From NCBI GenBank assembly GCA_902800435.1, contig CADCEQ010000032.1, forward strand, positions 1-29,576: 29,576 bases of DNA, written 5' to 3'. Source of the DNA: an uncultured Prevotellaceae bacterium (GTDB taxonomy: Bacteria; Bacteroidota; Bacteroidia; Bacteroidales; Bacteroidaceae). The notes beneath the pieces were generated by a model. It was not told where the DNA came from. It made no database searches and saw nothing but the letters and a program-made list of their open reading frames with translations. Positions 1-7,824 of this stretch are shown here, piece by piece. The position numbers and the translations under genes are program-made. Positions within the stretch are counted from its first letter, which is position 1, and every line of letters starts with the position of its first letter.

Positions 1-99
1 GGTCTACGTGCTAAACTGTCGTGTAGCTTAGAAATTGACGACAGCCCCAATATTAGCGCGGCGGGGCAATTTGTGTTCAAGTTTATAGAGGAAAGATAG
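1..99 (+). CDS. 3' end of an unidentified protein
   Basis: An open frame runs from the first base to a TAG stop at 97-99 and gives 32 residues ending in a basic/acidic FIEER tail. The start lies outside the window. The frame has no internal stop, and a Bacteroidetes-type promoter for the next gene follows it, as expected for the end of a real gene. No family can be assigned from so short a piece. It could also be a chance open frame. Confidence 0.4.
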   Translation, partial: GLRAKLSCSLEIDDSPNISAAGQFVFKFIEER

Positions 100-121
100 G
101 CATTATTTGTGAAATAATTCG

Positions 122-129
122 TATCTTTG
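122..129 (+). promoter_or_regulatory. -7 promoter element TATCTTTG for the lipoprotein gene
   Basis: TATCTTTG fits the Bacteroidetes primary sigma factor -7 consensus TAnnTTTG and lies 42 bases before the start codon at 172. No TTTG box is present at the usual 18-21 bp distance upstream, so the -33 part is weak. Confidence 0.6.
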
Positions 130-171
130 CAGAGATTTTTTACTCTGACTATCAATTTATAGCTTGACGGA

Positions 172-756
172 ATGTTGAAAAGACATCTTATGATATGGCT
201 CGTGGCCCTTTTGGCCCTGACGGGTTGCGACAAGTTGGAGGACAGCGACGTCATCAACGAGACGCTGCCCGGCACGTGGGCATTCAGCTACAAGGCTTCC
301 GAGCAGCTCGACTTCGAGATGTCGTTCCAGTGCGTCATCTTCCGCGAGGACGGCACCTGCTCGCTCACCTATCCCGACGGTCAGGAGAACGGCACCTACC
401 GCGCCAGCAATGCCGCCATCAAGATTGATGCCGTCATCGACGGCGAGCAGCAGACCTATCTCTGGCGTGTGCTCGTGATGTCGCCCAACCGTGTCGTGGC
501 CGAGTACACCCATCAGGCGCAGGGCCGTGATGTCACGCTGACGGTGACGCTCGACAAGCTGACCGACACCGTGTCAGAACGTGTAGGAACAGCCGACGAT
601 GAGGCAGCGGGTGTTGGGTCTGGTCAGCGTCGTCATCGTCTGGTCAGTATTGGTCAGCACCTGTTTCTGGTCGGGCTGGATGATGTCCTGCACAAAGGCG
701 TAGGCAGCCCAGTTGTCGAACTGCTTCACGGCGCGCAGCGACCAATAGACGTTTGA
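172..756 (+). CDS. Small lipocalin-like lipoprotein with a run-on C-terminus
   Basis: The 194-residue product starts with a lipoprotein signal (basic MLKRH, a hydrophobic stretch, lipobox LTGC with the acylated Cys at residue 19). It continues with alternating beta-strand sequence (GTWAFSY, then a FREDGTCSLTY strand pair) that resembles small Bacteroidetes lipocalin-like lipoproteins of about 130-150 residues. The recognisable fold ends near residue 129 (VTLDKL). The last roughly 60 residues are read antisense to the 3' end of the convergent beta-barrel gene and look non-natural. The barrel ends with a normal aromatic C-terminus, so the run-on belongs to this gene. Loss of an original stop by a small deletion is a likely cause. 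The ligand and role are unknown. Anchoring in the inner leaflet of the outer membrane or at the surface is inferred from the lipobox. Confidence 0.7.
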   Translation: MLKRHLMIWLVALLALTGCDKLEDSDVINETLPGTWAFSYKASEQLDFEMSFQCVIFREDGTCSLTYPDGQENGTYRASNAAIKIDAVIDGEQQTYLWRVLVMSPNRVVAEYTHQAQGRDVTLTVTLDKLTDTVSERVGTADDEAAGVGSGQRRHRLVSIGQHLFLVGLDDVLHKGVGSPVVELLHGAQRPIDV

Positions 757-2304
757 CTTGTAATAGTAGTGGCGGTGGGTCTCGCGGCCCGTATAGAGCA
801 GCACGGTGGCCAGGGTCCAGTCGTGGGGCAGCTGCACTTGGGGCCGCACCTTGAAGCTGTAAGACCAGGCATTGTCTGACGACACACGCTCGCCCTCGTA
901 GTCGAGGTACTGGGTGTGCAGTCCCATCGTCATCGAGAACACCCTGTAGTGCATTTCGCCCTCAGCGGCATAGCGCAGGTAGCGGTAGCGGGCATCGTTG
1001 AGCCAGGTCCGCACCGACCGCTGCGACGCTTCATCGTAGGACGACACCTGCGAGATGTCGTCGCTGATGTGCTTGTACGTCAGGCTGTGGGTGTGGGTCC
1101 AGTGGCGGCCCGAGTATGTGTAGCTGCCCTTCAGCTGAGTGCTTTTCGAGGGCGACAGCGCTGCGTTGCCGACCACCATCACGCCGATGCTGCTGCCTAT
1201 GTGTACAAAGGGGTAGAGCTGCGTGTAGGTGGGGCGCTGGATGTTGCGGTCGAAGCGTAGCGTGAACTTGTTTCTGGCGCCCGCCTTGGCGGTGGCTCTG
1301 ACCGTCAGCATCCAGTCGTTGTAGGTTTGGGTGGCGGGTGCTGGTTGGCTGGTGTTGGCTGACCGATGGTCGTCAATGTCGTTGGCGAAGTGCTCGTAGC
1401 TGAAGGTTGCGTCGAGAGCCAGCCAGCGGTAGGAGTAGGCTGCCGACAGTGACGACAGCGACGAATAGGTGTTGTAGTTGAAGGTCGTCTCGGTGTCGTT
1501 GATGCGCATGTCCTCGATGGTGTATTTCTCCTCAAGTCCGAATCTGAATCCGTTCCACGTCTTCGACTGCAGGCGTATCATCGCGTAAGGGTCGAAGTTG
1601 TAGAGTGTTTGCTCCTGCTCGCGCAGCGATGCCTCTGAGTGTGCAGCCCAGGTGTCGGAGGTCACGGTGGTGGGCTTGTAGTTGTATTTCAGGTTCAGCC
1701 GCGCCGTCAGTCGCCCGAGTTCCTCGTAGTCGCAGATGTACTGCAGCAGACCGCCCAGTTTCAGGTCGTGGTTCGAACGGCGCTGCTCCTCGTAGTGCGA
1801 CTCCTGACTGCTGCCGTCGGCCTCGTGGCCGTTCTTGATGGTGTTCTCGTCTACCCGTCTGTGGTCGAGGCTCTCCAAGATGCCGAAGCTGAGAATGTGC
1901 CCCTTCGTTGGCTCATAGTCGAGACGTGTCGAGAAATCCAGCTTCTCATATCGGGTCAGTATGTCGGTGCTGGTCAGCCGGCCGCTGCCGTTTGCGAAGT
2001 CGGTGCCGACGTCCTTCTCAGAGTTCTGTTCGCTCAGGTCGATGGAGATCTGGCTCGTCACCAGCAGTTTGTCTTTCAGGTAGGTGAGGTAGCCCGAGGG
2101 CATGGCCCGGCCGTTGCTGCTTGCTCCCAGGTAGGCGCCGCCGTAGAAGTGGCCCGAGTCGGGGGCGTGCTCCAGTTCGTCGCCAACCTCGTAGGCGTCC
2201 ATGATGCGCTTGGCTATGCGCTGGAACTCGTTCGTGTCCTGCGCACTGGCGGCTGTTGCCAGCAGCAGGCTGATTGCCAACAGGAGTATGTCGTAGGCTT
2301 TCAT
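574..2304 (-). CDS. Outer-membrane beta-barrel protein (OMP_b-brl_3 type)
   Basis: The 576-residue protein has a Sec signal peptide (MKAYD, then a hydrophobic stretch ending ATAASAQ). The rest is dominated by alternating aromatic/polar strands typical of a large outer-membrane barrel, ending in SYTF with a terminal Phe as expected for Bam recognition. A segment near residue 360 (RPTYTQLYPFV, then VVGNAALSPSKS) matches the conserved barrel motif of the OMP_b-brl_3 family, which is related to TonB-dependent receptors. Neither a plug domain nor a CarboxypepD_reg domain is visible, so it is a barrel-only relative rather than a full receptor. It is the last gene of a three-gene operon, 15 bp after the DUF4249 gene, and probably works with that lipoprotein and the TonB receptor. 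The substrate is unknown. Confidence 0.8.
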   Translation of the reverse strand: MKAYDILLLAISLLLATAASAQDTNEFQRIAKRIMDAYEVGDELEHAPDSGHFYGGAYLGASSNGRAMPSGYLTYLKDKLLVTSQISIDLSEQNSEKDVGTDFANGSGRLTSTDILTRYEKLDFSTRLDYEPTKGHILSFGILESLDHRRVDENTIKNGHEADGSSQESHYEEQRRSNHDLKLGGLLQYICDYEELGRLTARLNLKYNYKPTTVTSDTWAAHSEASLREQEQTLYNFDPYAMIRLQSKTWNGFRFGLEEKYTIEDMRINDTETTFNYNTYSSLSSLSAAYSYRWLALDATFSYEHFANDIDDHRSANTSQPAPATQTYNDWMLTVRATAKAGARNKFTLRFDRNIQRPTYTQLYPFVHIGSSIGVMVVGNAALSPSKSTQLKGSYTYSGRHWTHTHSLTYKHISDDISQVSSYDEASQRSVRTWLNDARYRYLRYAAEGEMHYRVFSMTMGLHTQYLDYEGERVSSDNAWSYSFKVRPQVQLPHDWTLATVLLYTGRETHRHYYYKSNVYWSLRAVKQFDNWAAYAFVQDIIQPDQKQVLTNTDQTMTTLTRPNTRCLIVGCSYTF

Positions 2305-2319
2305 CTCTTTAACCCGTTG

Positions 2320-3132
2320 CTATCTTGTCTGTACACTATCGATGTGGAACACCGTCTCGCAGGTCTGGCTCTGGTAGGCCGAGAAGTAGCCCAGCATGCC
2401 GCCCGTGAAGTTCTGGATGGGGTTCGATCCCGAGTTGTCCATCGTCTGCAGCGAGTATAGGTAGTCGTAGGCCAGTTTGTCGATGGAGCGCACCTCTAAG
2501 CGCAGACGGTCGCCGTCGCGCAGTTCGTCGCTGTCGTTCTTCCTGATTTCAGTCTCCGTCGTACACGAGAACAGCTGCTGCAGCTCGTCGCCCGGATTGC
2601 TGGTGTCGCGCATCACCGCCCAGCGGTAGCCTATGCCGTTGCGGTAGAGGTGCATGAAGTAGTAGTTGTGCTCCGTCGGGTTGTCCTGCAGGCGCAGGTC
2701 GCCGAAGAGCATCCGCTCGCCCACAATGTTCTGCCACACAAGCGTGAAGCTGTTGATGACCGGCGCACTGAGCATCGTCGACGTCGACGTGTAGTGCTGT
2801 CCGTCAATCTCGATGTCGGCCAGGTATTCCTGCCCCTCCAGGCCAGCCACCTTCGCCTCATAGAAGCCCCGGCCCGTGTACTTCAGCTGGTAGCTTTTGC
2901 CGTCGGGCACCATCGACACGGTGACGGTGGCATTCGTGACGTAGGTGTCCTCCACCCGCGAGTTCTCAATGGCGCGCGTGGTCGTCAGCCGTGCCTTCGC
3001 CATGCCGGGTTTCAGCTCCACCTCGGCTACGTAGCGGGGCTCAATGGTGCGGTAGTCGATGTCGATCTCCTTCTCGCATGAGGACATGGCTGCGACGATT
3101 GTCAGTATCATTACATATAGCTTGCTTCTCAT
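2320..3132 (-). CDS. DUF4249 family lipoprotein
   Basis: A lipoprotein signal (MRSKLYVMILTIVAAMSSC, Cys at about residue 19 from the ATG) is followed by an acidic/polar linker (EKEIDIDY) and beta-rich domains. The C-terminus has the family's typical ending, a Gly-rich segment (NPIQNFTGGMLGYFSAY). DUF4249 proteins are known as partners encoded beside TonB-dependent receptors in Bacteroidetes, and that is the case here. A TTG directly abutting the receptor's TGA stop could add two residues (start 3138). The ATG at 3130-3132 is preferred. Function is unknown. By context it is a surface or periplasm-facing lipoprotein that helps the adjacent receptor capture a ligand. Confidence 0.82.
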   Translation of the reverse strand: MRSKLYVMILTIVAAMSSCEKEIDIDYRTIEPRYVAEVELKPGMAKARLTTTRAIENSRVEDTYVTNATVTVSMVPDGKSYQLKYTGRGFYEAKVAGLEGQEYLADIEIDGQHYTSTSTMLSAPVINSFTLVWQNIVGERMLFGDLRLQDNPTEHNYYFMHLYRNGIGYRWAVMRDTSNPGDELQQLFSCTTETEIRKNDSDELRDGDRLRLEVRSIDKLAYDYLYSLQTMDNSGSNPIQNFTGGMLGYFSAYQSQTCETVFHIDSVQTR

Positions 3133-3138
3133 ACTCAA

Positions 3139-5202
3139 TCAGAATTTGATGGTAAACGATACCGAGGGCACAATGCCGAACATGCTGTACTGCACGGCCT
3201 TGGTGCGCGCTCCGTTGCTGCTGTCCTCGAAGTTGATGAGGAAGGGGTTGTAGCGGTTATACAGGTTGTAGATGCCGAAGGTCCACACCCGCGTCAGCCT
3301 GCTGCGGCTGATGGCCCTTGTCCACGTCGCGCTGACGTCCAGGCGGTGGTAGTCGGGGGCGCGGTAGCCGTTGCGCTCGGCGTAGTAGTAGATGTAATTG
3401 TCAATCATCTCGTACTTGCCGCTTGGGGCCGTGAAGGCCTGGCCCGAGTTGAAGGTCCAGAGTCCGCTGAGCAACCACTCGGCCGACAGGCGGTAGATGC
3501 CCACGATGCCGATGTCGTGGCGGCGGTCGTTGCTGGCCGTGTACCAGCGTCCGCCGTTGATGCCCGCAATCTTGTTCTCGCTCCACGACAGGGCGTAGCT
3601 CAGCCAGCCCGTCAGCCGTCCCGTGTTCTTGCGGCCCATCAGCTCGACGCCGTAGCAGCGCCCCTTGCCGGGCAGCACCAGCCGCTCCATCTCAATCTCG
3701 CTGCTGAACGACTTGCCGTCGCGGTAGTCCAGAATGTTCTCGATGTGGCGGTAGTAGCCCTCTGCCGAGAAGTCGTAGTCCTGGCTGTCGGTCATGCCGA
3801 AAAGTCCTAAGCTCACCTGGTCGGCCTTCTGCGGCTTCAGCAGGTTGCTGCTCATGGTGTAGCGGTCGAAGGGCGTCGACGTGTTCTGTCCGCGCAGGGC
3901 GTGCAGGTTCTGTGCCGTGCGGGTGTAGCCGGCCTTCACGCTCAGCAGTCGGGTGGGCTGCCACACCACGCTCAGCCTCGGGTCGAGCGTCCAGTGGGTG
4001 TAGACGATGCGGTTCTTGCGCGTCTTGTAGAACCAGACGATGTCGCCCTGCTCGTCGACCTCGTAGTAATAGGGGCCGCCCAGCGACGAGAAGGCCGTCA
4101 GCCGCAGGCCGGCCTGAGCCGACAGGCGTGGCGACAGCTTGACGGCGGCGCCTGCCCAGAGCGTGTTCTCCCAGGCCCGCCGCTGCTCGCGCTTCGATTC
4201 GCTGATCTGCTGCCACTCCGCCGACTTCACGTCCATCAGCATCGACTGCCCGCCCACCTGCAGCTCCGTGTGGCTGCCTAAGGGCAGGGTGAAGTTCTGG
4301 TAGAGTCCCGCCTGGCGGATGTGCCCTGAGAACGTCAGGTCCATGCCTAACAGGTCGACGCCGTTGTCGGTCGTGTAGTTCGACAGGATGAGCGCCGTCT
4401 GCGAGTAGGCTCCCCCTAAGAACTGGTGGCGCCAGGTGAGCGAGGTGGCTAGGTTACGCCAGCGCAGGCTCACCATGTCCTTCAGCGCCGTCTTGTCGTT
4501 GCTGACCAGCATCGACCATTGCAGCTGGTCGTGCACACCGGCCTGCCAGTCGGCCCGCGCGTTCATATCATAGAAGTAGAGGGTGTTGTCCTTGTAGTCG
4601 TCAAACATTTTCAGAAACATATCGGCATACGACCGCCGTCCGCATAGCAGCACGCTGACCTTGTCCGTCAGCGGCCCCTCGATGCCCGCCTTGGCCGACA
4701 GCAGCCCGATGGTTGCACCGCCGTGCCACCCCTCGCGGCTGCCGCCGCGCGACGAGATGTCGAGCACGGCCGACGAGGCCCCGCCAAACTGTGCCGGCAG
4801 CAGACCCTTGTAGAGCGTGGCCGAGCCGAGGGCGTCGTCGTTGAAGGCCGACAGCAGTCCGGCCAAGTGGCCGACGTTGTAGACCGGAGCCTGGTCGTAG
4901 AGGATGACGTTCTGGGCCGACGTGCCGCCGCGCACCTGGAAACTGCTCGACGCCTCGTTCTCGGCCTTCACGCCCGGCAGCATCTGCAGCGAGCGGATAA
5001 CGTCGCCCTCGCCCAGCAGCGAGGGAGCCGCCGTCAGCTCCTTCAGCTGCAGCTGTTCGGCGCCCACCTGCAGGCTCTGCAGCCGCTGGCGGGCCGAGCT
5101 GTGGGTCACCACCACCTCGTCCAACTGCTGTGTGCGCAGGGTGTCGCCCGGCGTTCCCGTCAGGGCTATCACCGCCGCCGTCAGTATGGTTGTCTGAAAC
5201 AT
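3139..5202 (-). CDS. TonB-dependent receptor
   Basis: The 687-residue outer-membrane receptor has a short hydrophobic N-terminus and a TonB-box-like QLDEVVVT at residues 26-33. A plug domain covers about residues 35-150 (motifs SLQMLPGVKA, FQVRGG, NVILYDQAPVYN, LYKGLLPAQFGG), and a 22-strand-type barrel runs to the terminal FTIKF. It lacks the N-terminal CarboxypepD_reg-like domain that many Bacteroidetes receptors (SusC type) carry. The signal peptide is atypical because it has no basic residue before the hydrophobic stretch. No upstream in-frame start is available, so the ATG at 5200-5202 stands. It is the first gene of the operon with the DUF4249 lipoprotein and the barrel protein. Transport is TonB/ExbBD driven by family knowledge. 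The ligand cannot be read from the sequence. Confidence 0.88.
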   Translation of the reverse strand: MFQTTILTAAVIALTGTPGDTLRTQQLDEVVVTHSSARQRLQSLQVGAEQLQLKELTAAPSLLGEGDVIRSLQMLPGVKAENEASSSFQVRGGTSAQNVILYDQAPVYNVGHLAGLLSAFNDDALGSATLYKGLLPAQFGGASSAVLDISSRGGSREGWHGGATIGLLSAKAGIEGPLTDKVSVLLCGRRSYADMFLKMFDDYKDNTLYFYDMNARADWQAGVHDQLQWSMLVSNDKTALKDMVSLRWRNLATSLTWRHQFLGGAYSQTALILSNYTTDNGVDLLGMDLTFSGHIRQAGLYQNFTLPLGSHTELQVGGQSMLMDVKSAEWQQISESKREQRRAWENTLWAGAAVKLSPRLSAQAGLRLTAFSSLGGPYYYEVDEQGDIVWFYKTRKNRIVYTHWTLDPRLSVVWQPTRLLSVKAGYTRTAQNLHALRGQNTSTPFDRYTMSSNLLKPQKADQVSLGLFGMTDSQDYDFSAEGYYRHIENILDYRDGKSFSSEIEMERLVLPGKGRCYGVELMGRKNTGRLTGWLSYALSWSENKIAGINGGRWYTASNDRRHDIGIVGIYRLSAEWLLSGLWTFNSGQAFTAPSGKYEMIDNYIYYYAERNGYRAPDYHRLDVSATWTRAISRSRLTRVWTFGIYNLYNRYNPFLINFEDSSNGARTKAVQYSMFGIVPSVSFTIKF

Positions 5203-5207
5203 GGGTG

Positions 5208-5215
5208 CAAAAGTA
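5208..5215 (-). promoter_or_regulatory. -7 promoter element TACTTTTG at the receptor start codon
   Basis: Read on the minus strand, TACTTTTG fits TAnnTTTG and ends only five bases before the ATG of the TonB-dependent receptor. Transcription would then begin at or next to the start codon, giving a leaderless or nearly leaderless message. No TTTG box is found at the usual distance. Confidence 0.5.
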
Positions 5216-5269
5216 CAAAAATAAAATGAATTTCTTGCCCCTTTAGCAATAAAAACTATCCAGGCCGCG

Positions 5270-5310
5270 CCGCCTTTTCTGCAAAACCCGCCGCCTTTTG
5301 CGCAAAACCC
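5270..5310. repeat. Two tandem 20-bp palindromic-core repeats, 21-bp period
   Basis: Copies at 5270-5289 and 5291-5310 share 18 of 20 bases (CCGCCTTTT, two variable bases, GCAAAACCC). The second has a perfect TTTTGCGCAAAA core. A more degenerate third unit (GCGGTTTACGAAAATCCC) follows from 5312. The 21-bp spacing is two helical turns. They lie about 55-95 bp upstream of the receptor promoter, where an activator or repressor array could sit. Confidence 0.6.
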
Positions 5311-5363
5311 GGCGGTTTACGAAAATCCCAGGCCGTGGGACAGATCTATTCCGCCTGCGCCCA

Positions 5364-5534
5364 AGGTGTAGCTTCAGGTGTAGGTTCCAGGCTCGAAGCA
5401 AGCCGAAGAGCCTCCTTTTCGCCCCACGTCCTTACTCCTCTCCTTTATATATATGATTGCCATTTGCACTTTATATCCTACACTCCCGACACTTCCTACA
5501 CCTAAAAAAGTTCAACAGGTGTAGGAAGTGTAGG
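5364..5534. repeat. GTGTAGG motif cluster with a 15-bp inverted repeat
   Basis: Exact GTGTAGG cores occur at 5378-5384, 5519-5525 and 5528-5534, with reverse-complement cores at 5477-5483 and 5495-5501 and a one-mismatch copy at 5366-5372. Within the cluster, 5489-5503 (ACACTTCCTACACCT) and 5517-5531 form a perfect 15-bp inverted repeat with a 13-base A-rich loop. No T-run follows on either strand, so a classical terminator is not supported. The remainder of 5203-5601 holds no gene I can support. Confidence 0.6.
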
Positions 5535-5601
5535 TTGTCTTCTGCGATTCGCAATTATAGGCAAATCGTTATCGTCATCCCCCAATTTCACCACCTTTTG
5601 T

Positions 5602-7629
5602 TTAACGTTGTCTGTATTCTGAGGGAAGCATTCCGAAGAGCTTCTTGAAGTTGGCGACGAAAGCCTTGTGTGTGTTGTAGCCTACGCTGTCGGCTATCTC
5701 GCCAATCGACAGTTCGGAGTCGGCAAGCAGCTGCGCGGCCCGCTTCAGGCGGACGTTTCTGATGAAGTCGGCCGGCGATATGCCGAGCATGTTGCGGAGC
5801 TTGGCATAGAGGGCAGAGCGGCTCATGAACACATCCTGTGCCAGCTGGTCAACGCCGTAGTCGGCATCGGCCATGTGGACCTCGATGGCCTTGAGCAGGC
5901 GTTCGGTGAGCTGCCGTTCTTCCTCGTTGACGCCAATCTTCCCGGGATTGACATGGGCGGCTTCCGCAAACTGGTGGCGGGCTTCCTCTCTCAGTTCGAA
6001 GAGACGGTTCACACGCTGGTCATTCTCGCGTTCCATCTTCTTGCGCTTGCGCTCGAGGTAGAGGCAGAGGGCTGCTACCACGGCAGCTGCGGCTACGAGC
6101 AGGTAGAGCGTTTTCGCCCACCATGTGAGCCAGCGTGGCGGGCGGATGGTGAAGTCTATCGCGGCCGTGTCGCCCCACTCGCCGCCGTCGATGGCCGCCT
6201 GCACCTGGAAGGAGTAGTCTCCCGGGGGCAGGGCGTGGTATTCTGCCGTGCCGGTGCTGCCGTCGTAACTGACCTGTCGGAGAACCGACGGACTTGGCAG
6301 CCCGTATGGCGTCCAGTGGCTCTCCAGCCCAGCCAGCCTGTAACGATAGCGCGTGTGCGAGGGCGTGGCGTAGTTGAGGGCAGAGAACTGAATCTCGACG
6401 TCGTTCCGGTGGTGTGGGAATGACAGCTGCCGCGTGAGTTGCTCTAAGGGGAGCTGCTCTCCACCCACGCTCATCCACGTGATGACGACGGGAAGACGCT
6501 CTCGCCTGACGTCGATGGAGTCTGGACTGAAACATACAGCCTCGGTCGACTTGTAGGCAAACACCAGCCGTCCGTCGTCGGCGAGGACTGCAGCCCGCTC
6601 CATCATGGAGACGGTGGGGATGCCGTCTTCCGGTCCATAGTTGACGACATCAGGCGTGACGCGCGAAACGCCGCCCGAGGTGCCTGACCATACATTTCCC
6701 GCCCTGTCGAGCAGGAGGCTCCGGATACAGTTGTTGGCCAGACCGCTTACCCGGCGACCCTCGCAGAAGAGCCCGTTCTGTGTTCCCACCCACAGTCGTT
6801 TCTGCCTGTCCTGCAGCATGCAGTTATACTTGTCGGAGTAGCGTTCGATGGTCTCGGCAGCGGGCAGTGGTGCCAGCGTGTCGGCCTGGGTGTCGAGCAT
6901 GAAGGCGCCGTTCTGGGAATAGACGGCCGTCCACTGACTGTCTATGACGCAGGCTCCCACGAAGTGCCGGTACTGGTTGAGCGCCGGCAGGCGGTCGTTC
7001 AGAGACACGTGCTCGTTACGGTCGGGATAGAAATAGGTTAGGAGGCGAAGCGAGTCACAGAGCAGCCAGCGGTGGCCGGGCAGTGCGGTGGCGAAGTCGG
7101 CTTTGCTGCGGGCAAGGTCGATGAGCGGGTGGGGGCCGTCGATGTGCTCCGCAAGCCGGCGCGTCGGCGGCTGATAGACGATGCCGTCCTGCCGGGTTGC
7201 CCTCCAAAGGCCGCCTTGGCGGTCGGTGACGGTCAGGGGTGAAGGTTTGAACCCCCTCATGAGTCCTTCTGGCAGCCGCTGCTCATGGTCGTAGTGGAAC
7301 GTGCGCGTGCGAGCATCGAAGAGGTAGATGCGGTAGAAGTCTTGAAGCCACAGCAGCGAGTCGCCCTGCCACTGGTGGGCGTAGCCCCCGCCATAGTGAG
7401 GCAGTCGGTAGGCGCGGCTATAGTCGCAGGGCACGGGCAGGAATCCCCGTCCGTTCGACAGGCAAAACACGCTTTCGCAGTTTACCAGCATCTGTCCGTT
7501 GGGCAGTTCCACTATCTGGTGTACCTCGCCTGTTGGCAGCCCGTCGGCCACGGTCCACCGTCTTGTCTGGGCGGCAGCCGCCAGCAAACCCGACAGGCAC
7601 AGAATGAGTGTCACCAGTTTCTTCGTCAT
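5602..7629 (-). CDS. Membrane-anchored SusR/HTCS-like regulator without kinase
   Basis: The 675-residue protein has a signal peptide (residues 1-20), then a periplasmic two-component-regulator-propeller region (about 25-335, with repeats such as DRQKRLWVGTQNGLF and DRAGNVWSGTSGGVSRV). A Y_Y_Y domain follows (about 410-496), then one membrane span (about 504-525), a charged, probably coiled linker (526-585), and a C-terminal AraC-type helix-turn-helix (about 585-675, with SRSALYAKLRNMLG and SIGEIADSVGYNTHKAFVANFKKLFG). Hybrid two-component systems of Bacteroidetes share the sensor and AraC ends but have histidine kinase and receiver domains between them. Those are absent here, so signalling must be direct across the membrane, as in SusR-type regulators. 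It is divergent from two polysaccharide-lyase-like genes and is their probable activator, sensing an oligosaccharide in the periplasm (inference). Confidence 0.85.
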   Translation of the reverse strand: MTKKLVTLILCLSGLLAAAAQTRRWTVADGLPTGEVHQIVELPNGQMLVNCESVFCLSNGRGFLPVPCDYSRAYRLPHYGGGYAHQWQGDSLLWLQDFYRIYLFDARTRTFHYDHEQRLPEGLMRGFKPSPLTVTDRQGGLWRATRQDGIVYQPPTRRLAEHIDGPHPLIDLARSKADFATALPGHRWLLCDSLRLLTYFYPDRNEHVSLNDRLPALNQYRHFVGACVIDSQWTAVYSQNGAFMLDTQADTLAPLPAAETIERYSDKYNCMLQDRQKRLWVGTQNGLFCEGRRVSGLANNCIRSLLLDRAGNVWSGTSGGVSRVTPDVVNYGPEDGIPTVSMMERAAVLADDGRLVFAYKSTEAVCFSPDSIDVRRERLPVVITWMSVGGEQLPLEQLTRQLSFPHHRNDVEIQFSALNYATPSHTRYRYRLAGLESHWTPYGLPSPSVLRQVSYDGSTGTAEYHALPPGDYSFQVQAAIDGGEWGDTAAIDFTIRPPRWLTWWAKTLYLLVAAAAVVAALCLYLERKRKKMERENDQRVNRLFELREEARHQFAEAAHVNPGKIGVNEEERQLTERLLKAIEVHMADADYGVDQLAQDVFMSRSALYAKLRNMLGISPADFIRNVRLKRAAQLLADSELSIGEIADSVGYNTHKAFVANFKKLFGMLPSEYRQR

Positions 7630-7824
7630 GACCGTTTCGTTGCTATTCGGCTACAAAGGTATAACTATTTTCGTAGAGAATGGCCGTTTTCGTCCAAAAA
7701 AACGGGAAAACGATGGTCGAAGACGTACAAAAACGCCAACGACGGTTGGTTTTGCACAATAGGGCGGCCCTTTTTCGTGGGGATTGTCTACCTTTGTGGC
7801 GATAAATCACAAAAAAGCAAAGAG
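7630..7824. promoter_or_regulatory. Divergent control region between regulator and lyase operon
   Basis: This 195-bp stretch separates the divergent regulator and lyase genes. TACCTTTG on the minus strand (7654-7661) is the -7 element of the regulator, about 25 bases before its ATG. TACCTTTG on the plus strand (7789-7796) serves the lyase gene. TTTTCGT occurs as three direct copies (7668-7674, 7687-7693, 7772-7778), with GAAAACGA-type sequence between them. These are candidate binding half-sites for the neighbouring AraC-type protein, which is inference only. Confidence 0.5.

Noticed and set aside
7285..7824. 180-codon upstream extension of the LamG/alginate-lyase-like gene
   Set aside because: It is antisense to the regulator, crosses the divergent promoters, and precedes a clear signal peptide at 7825.
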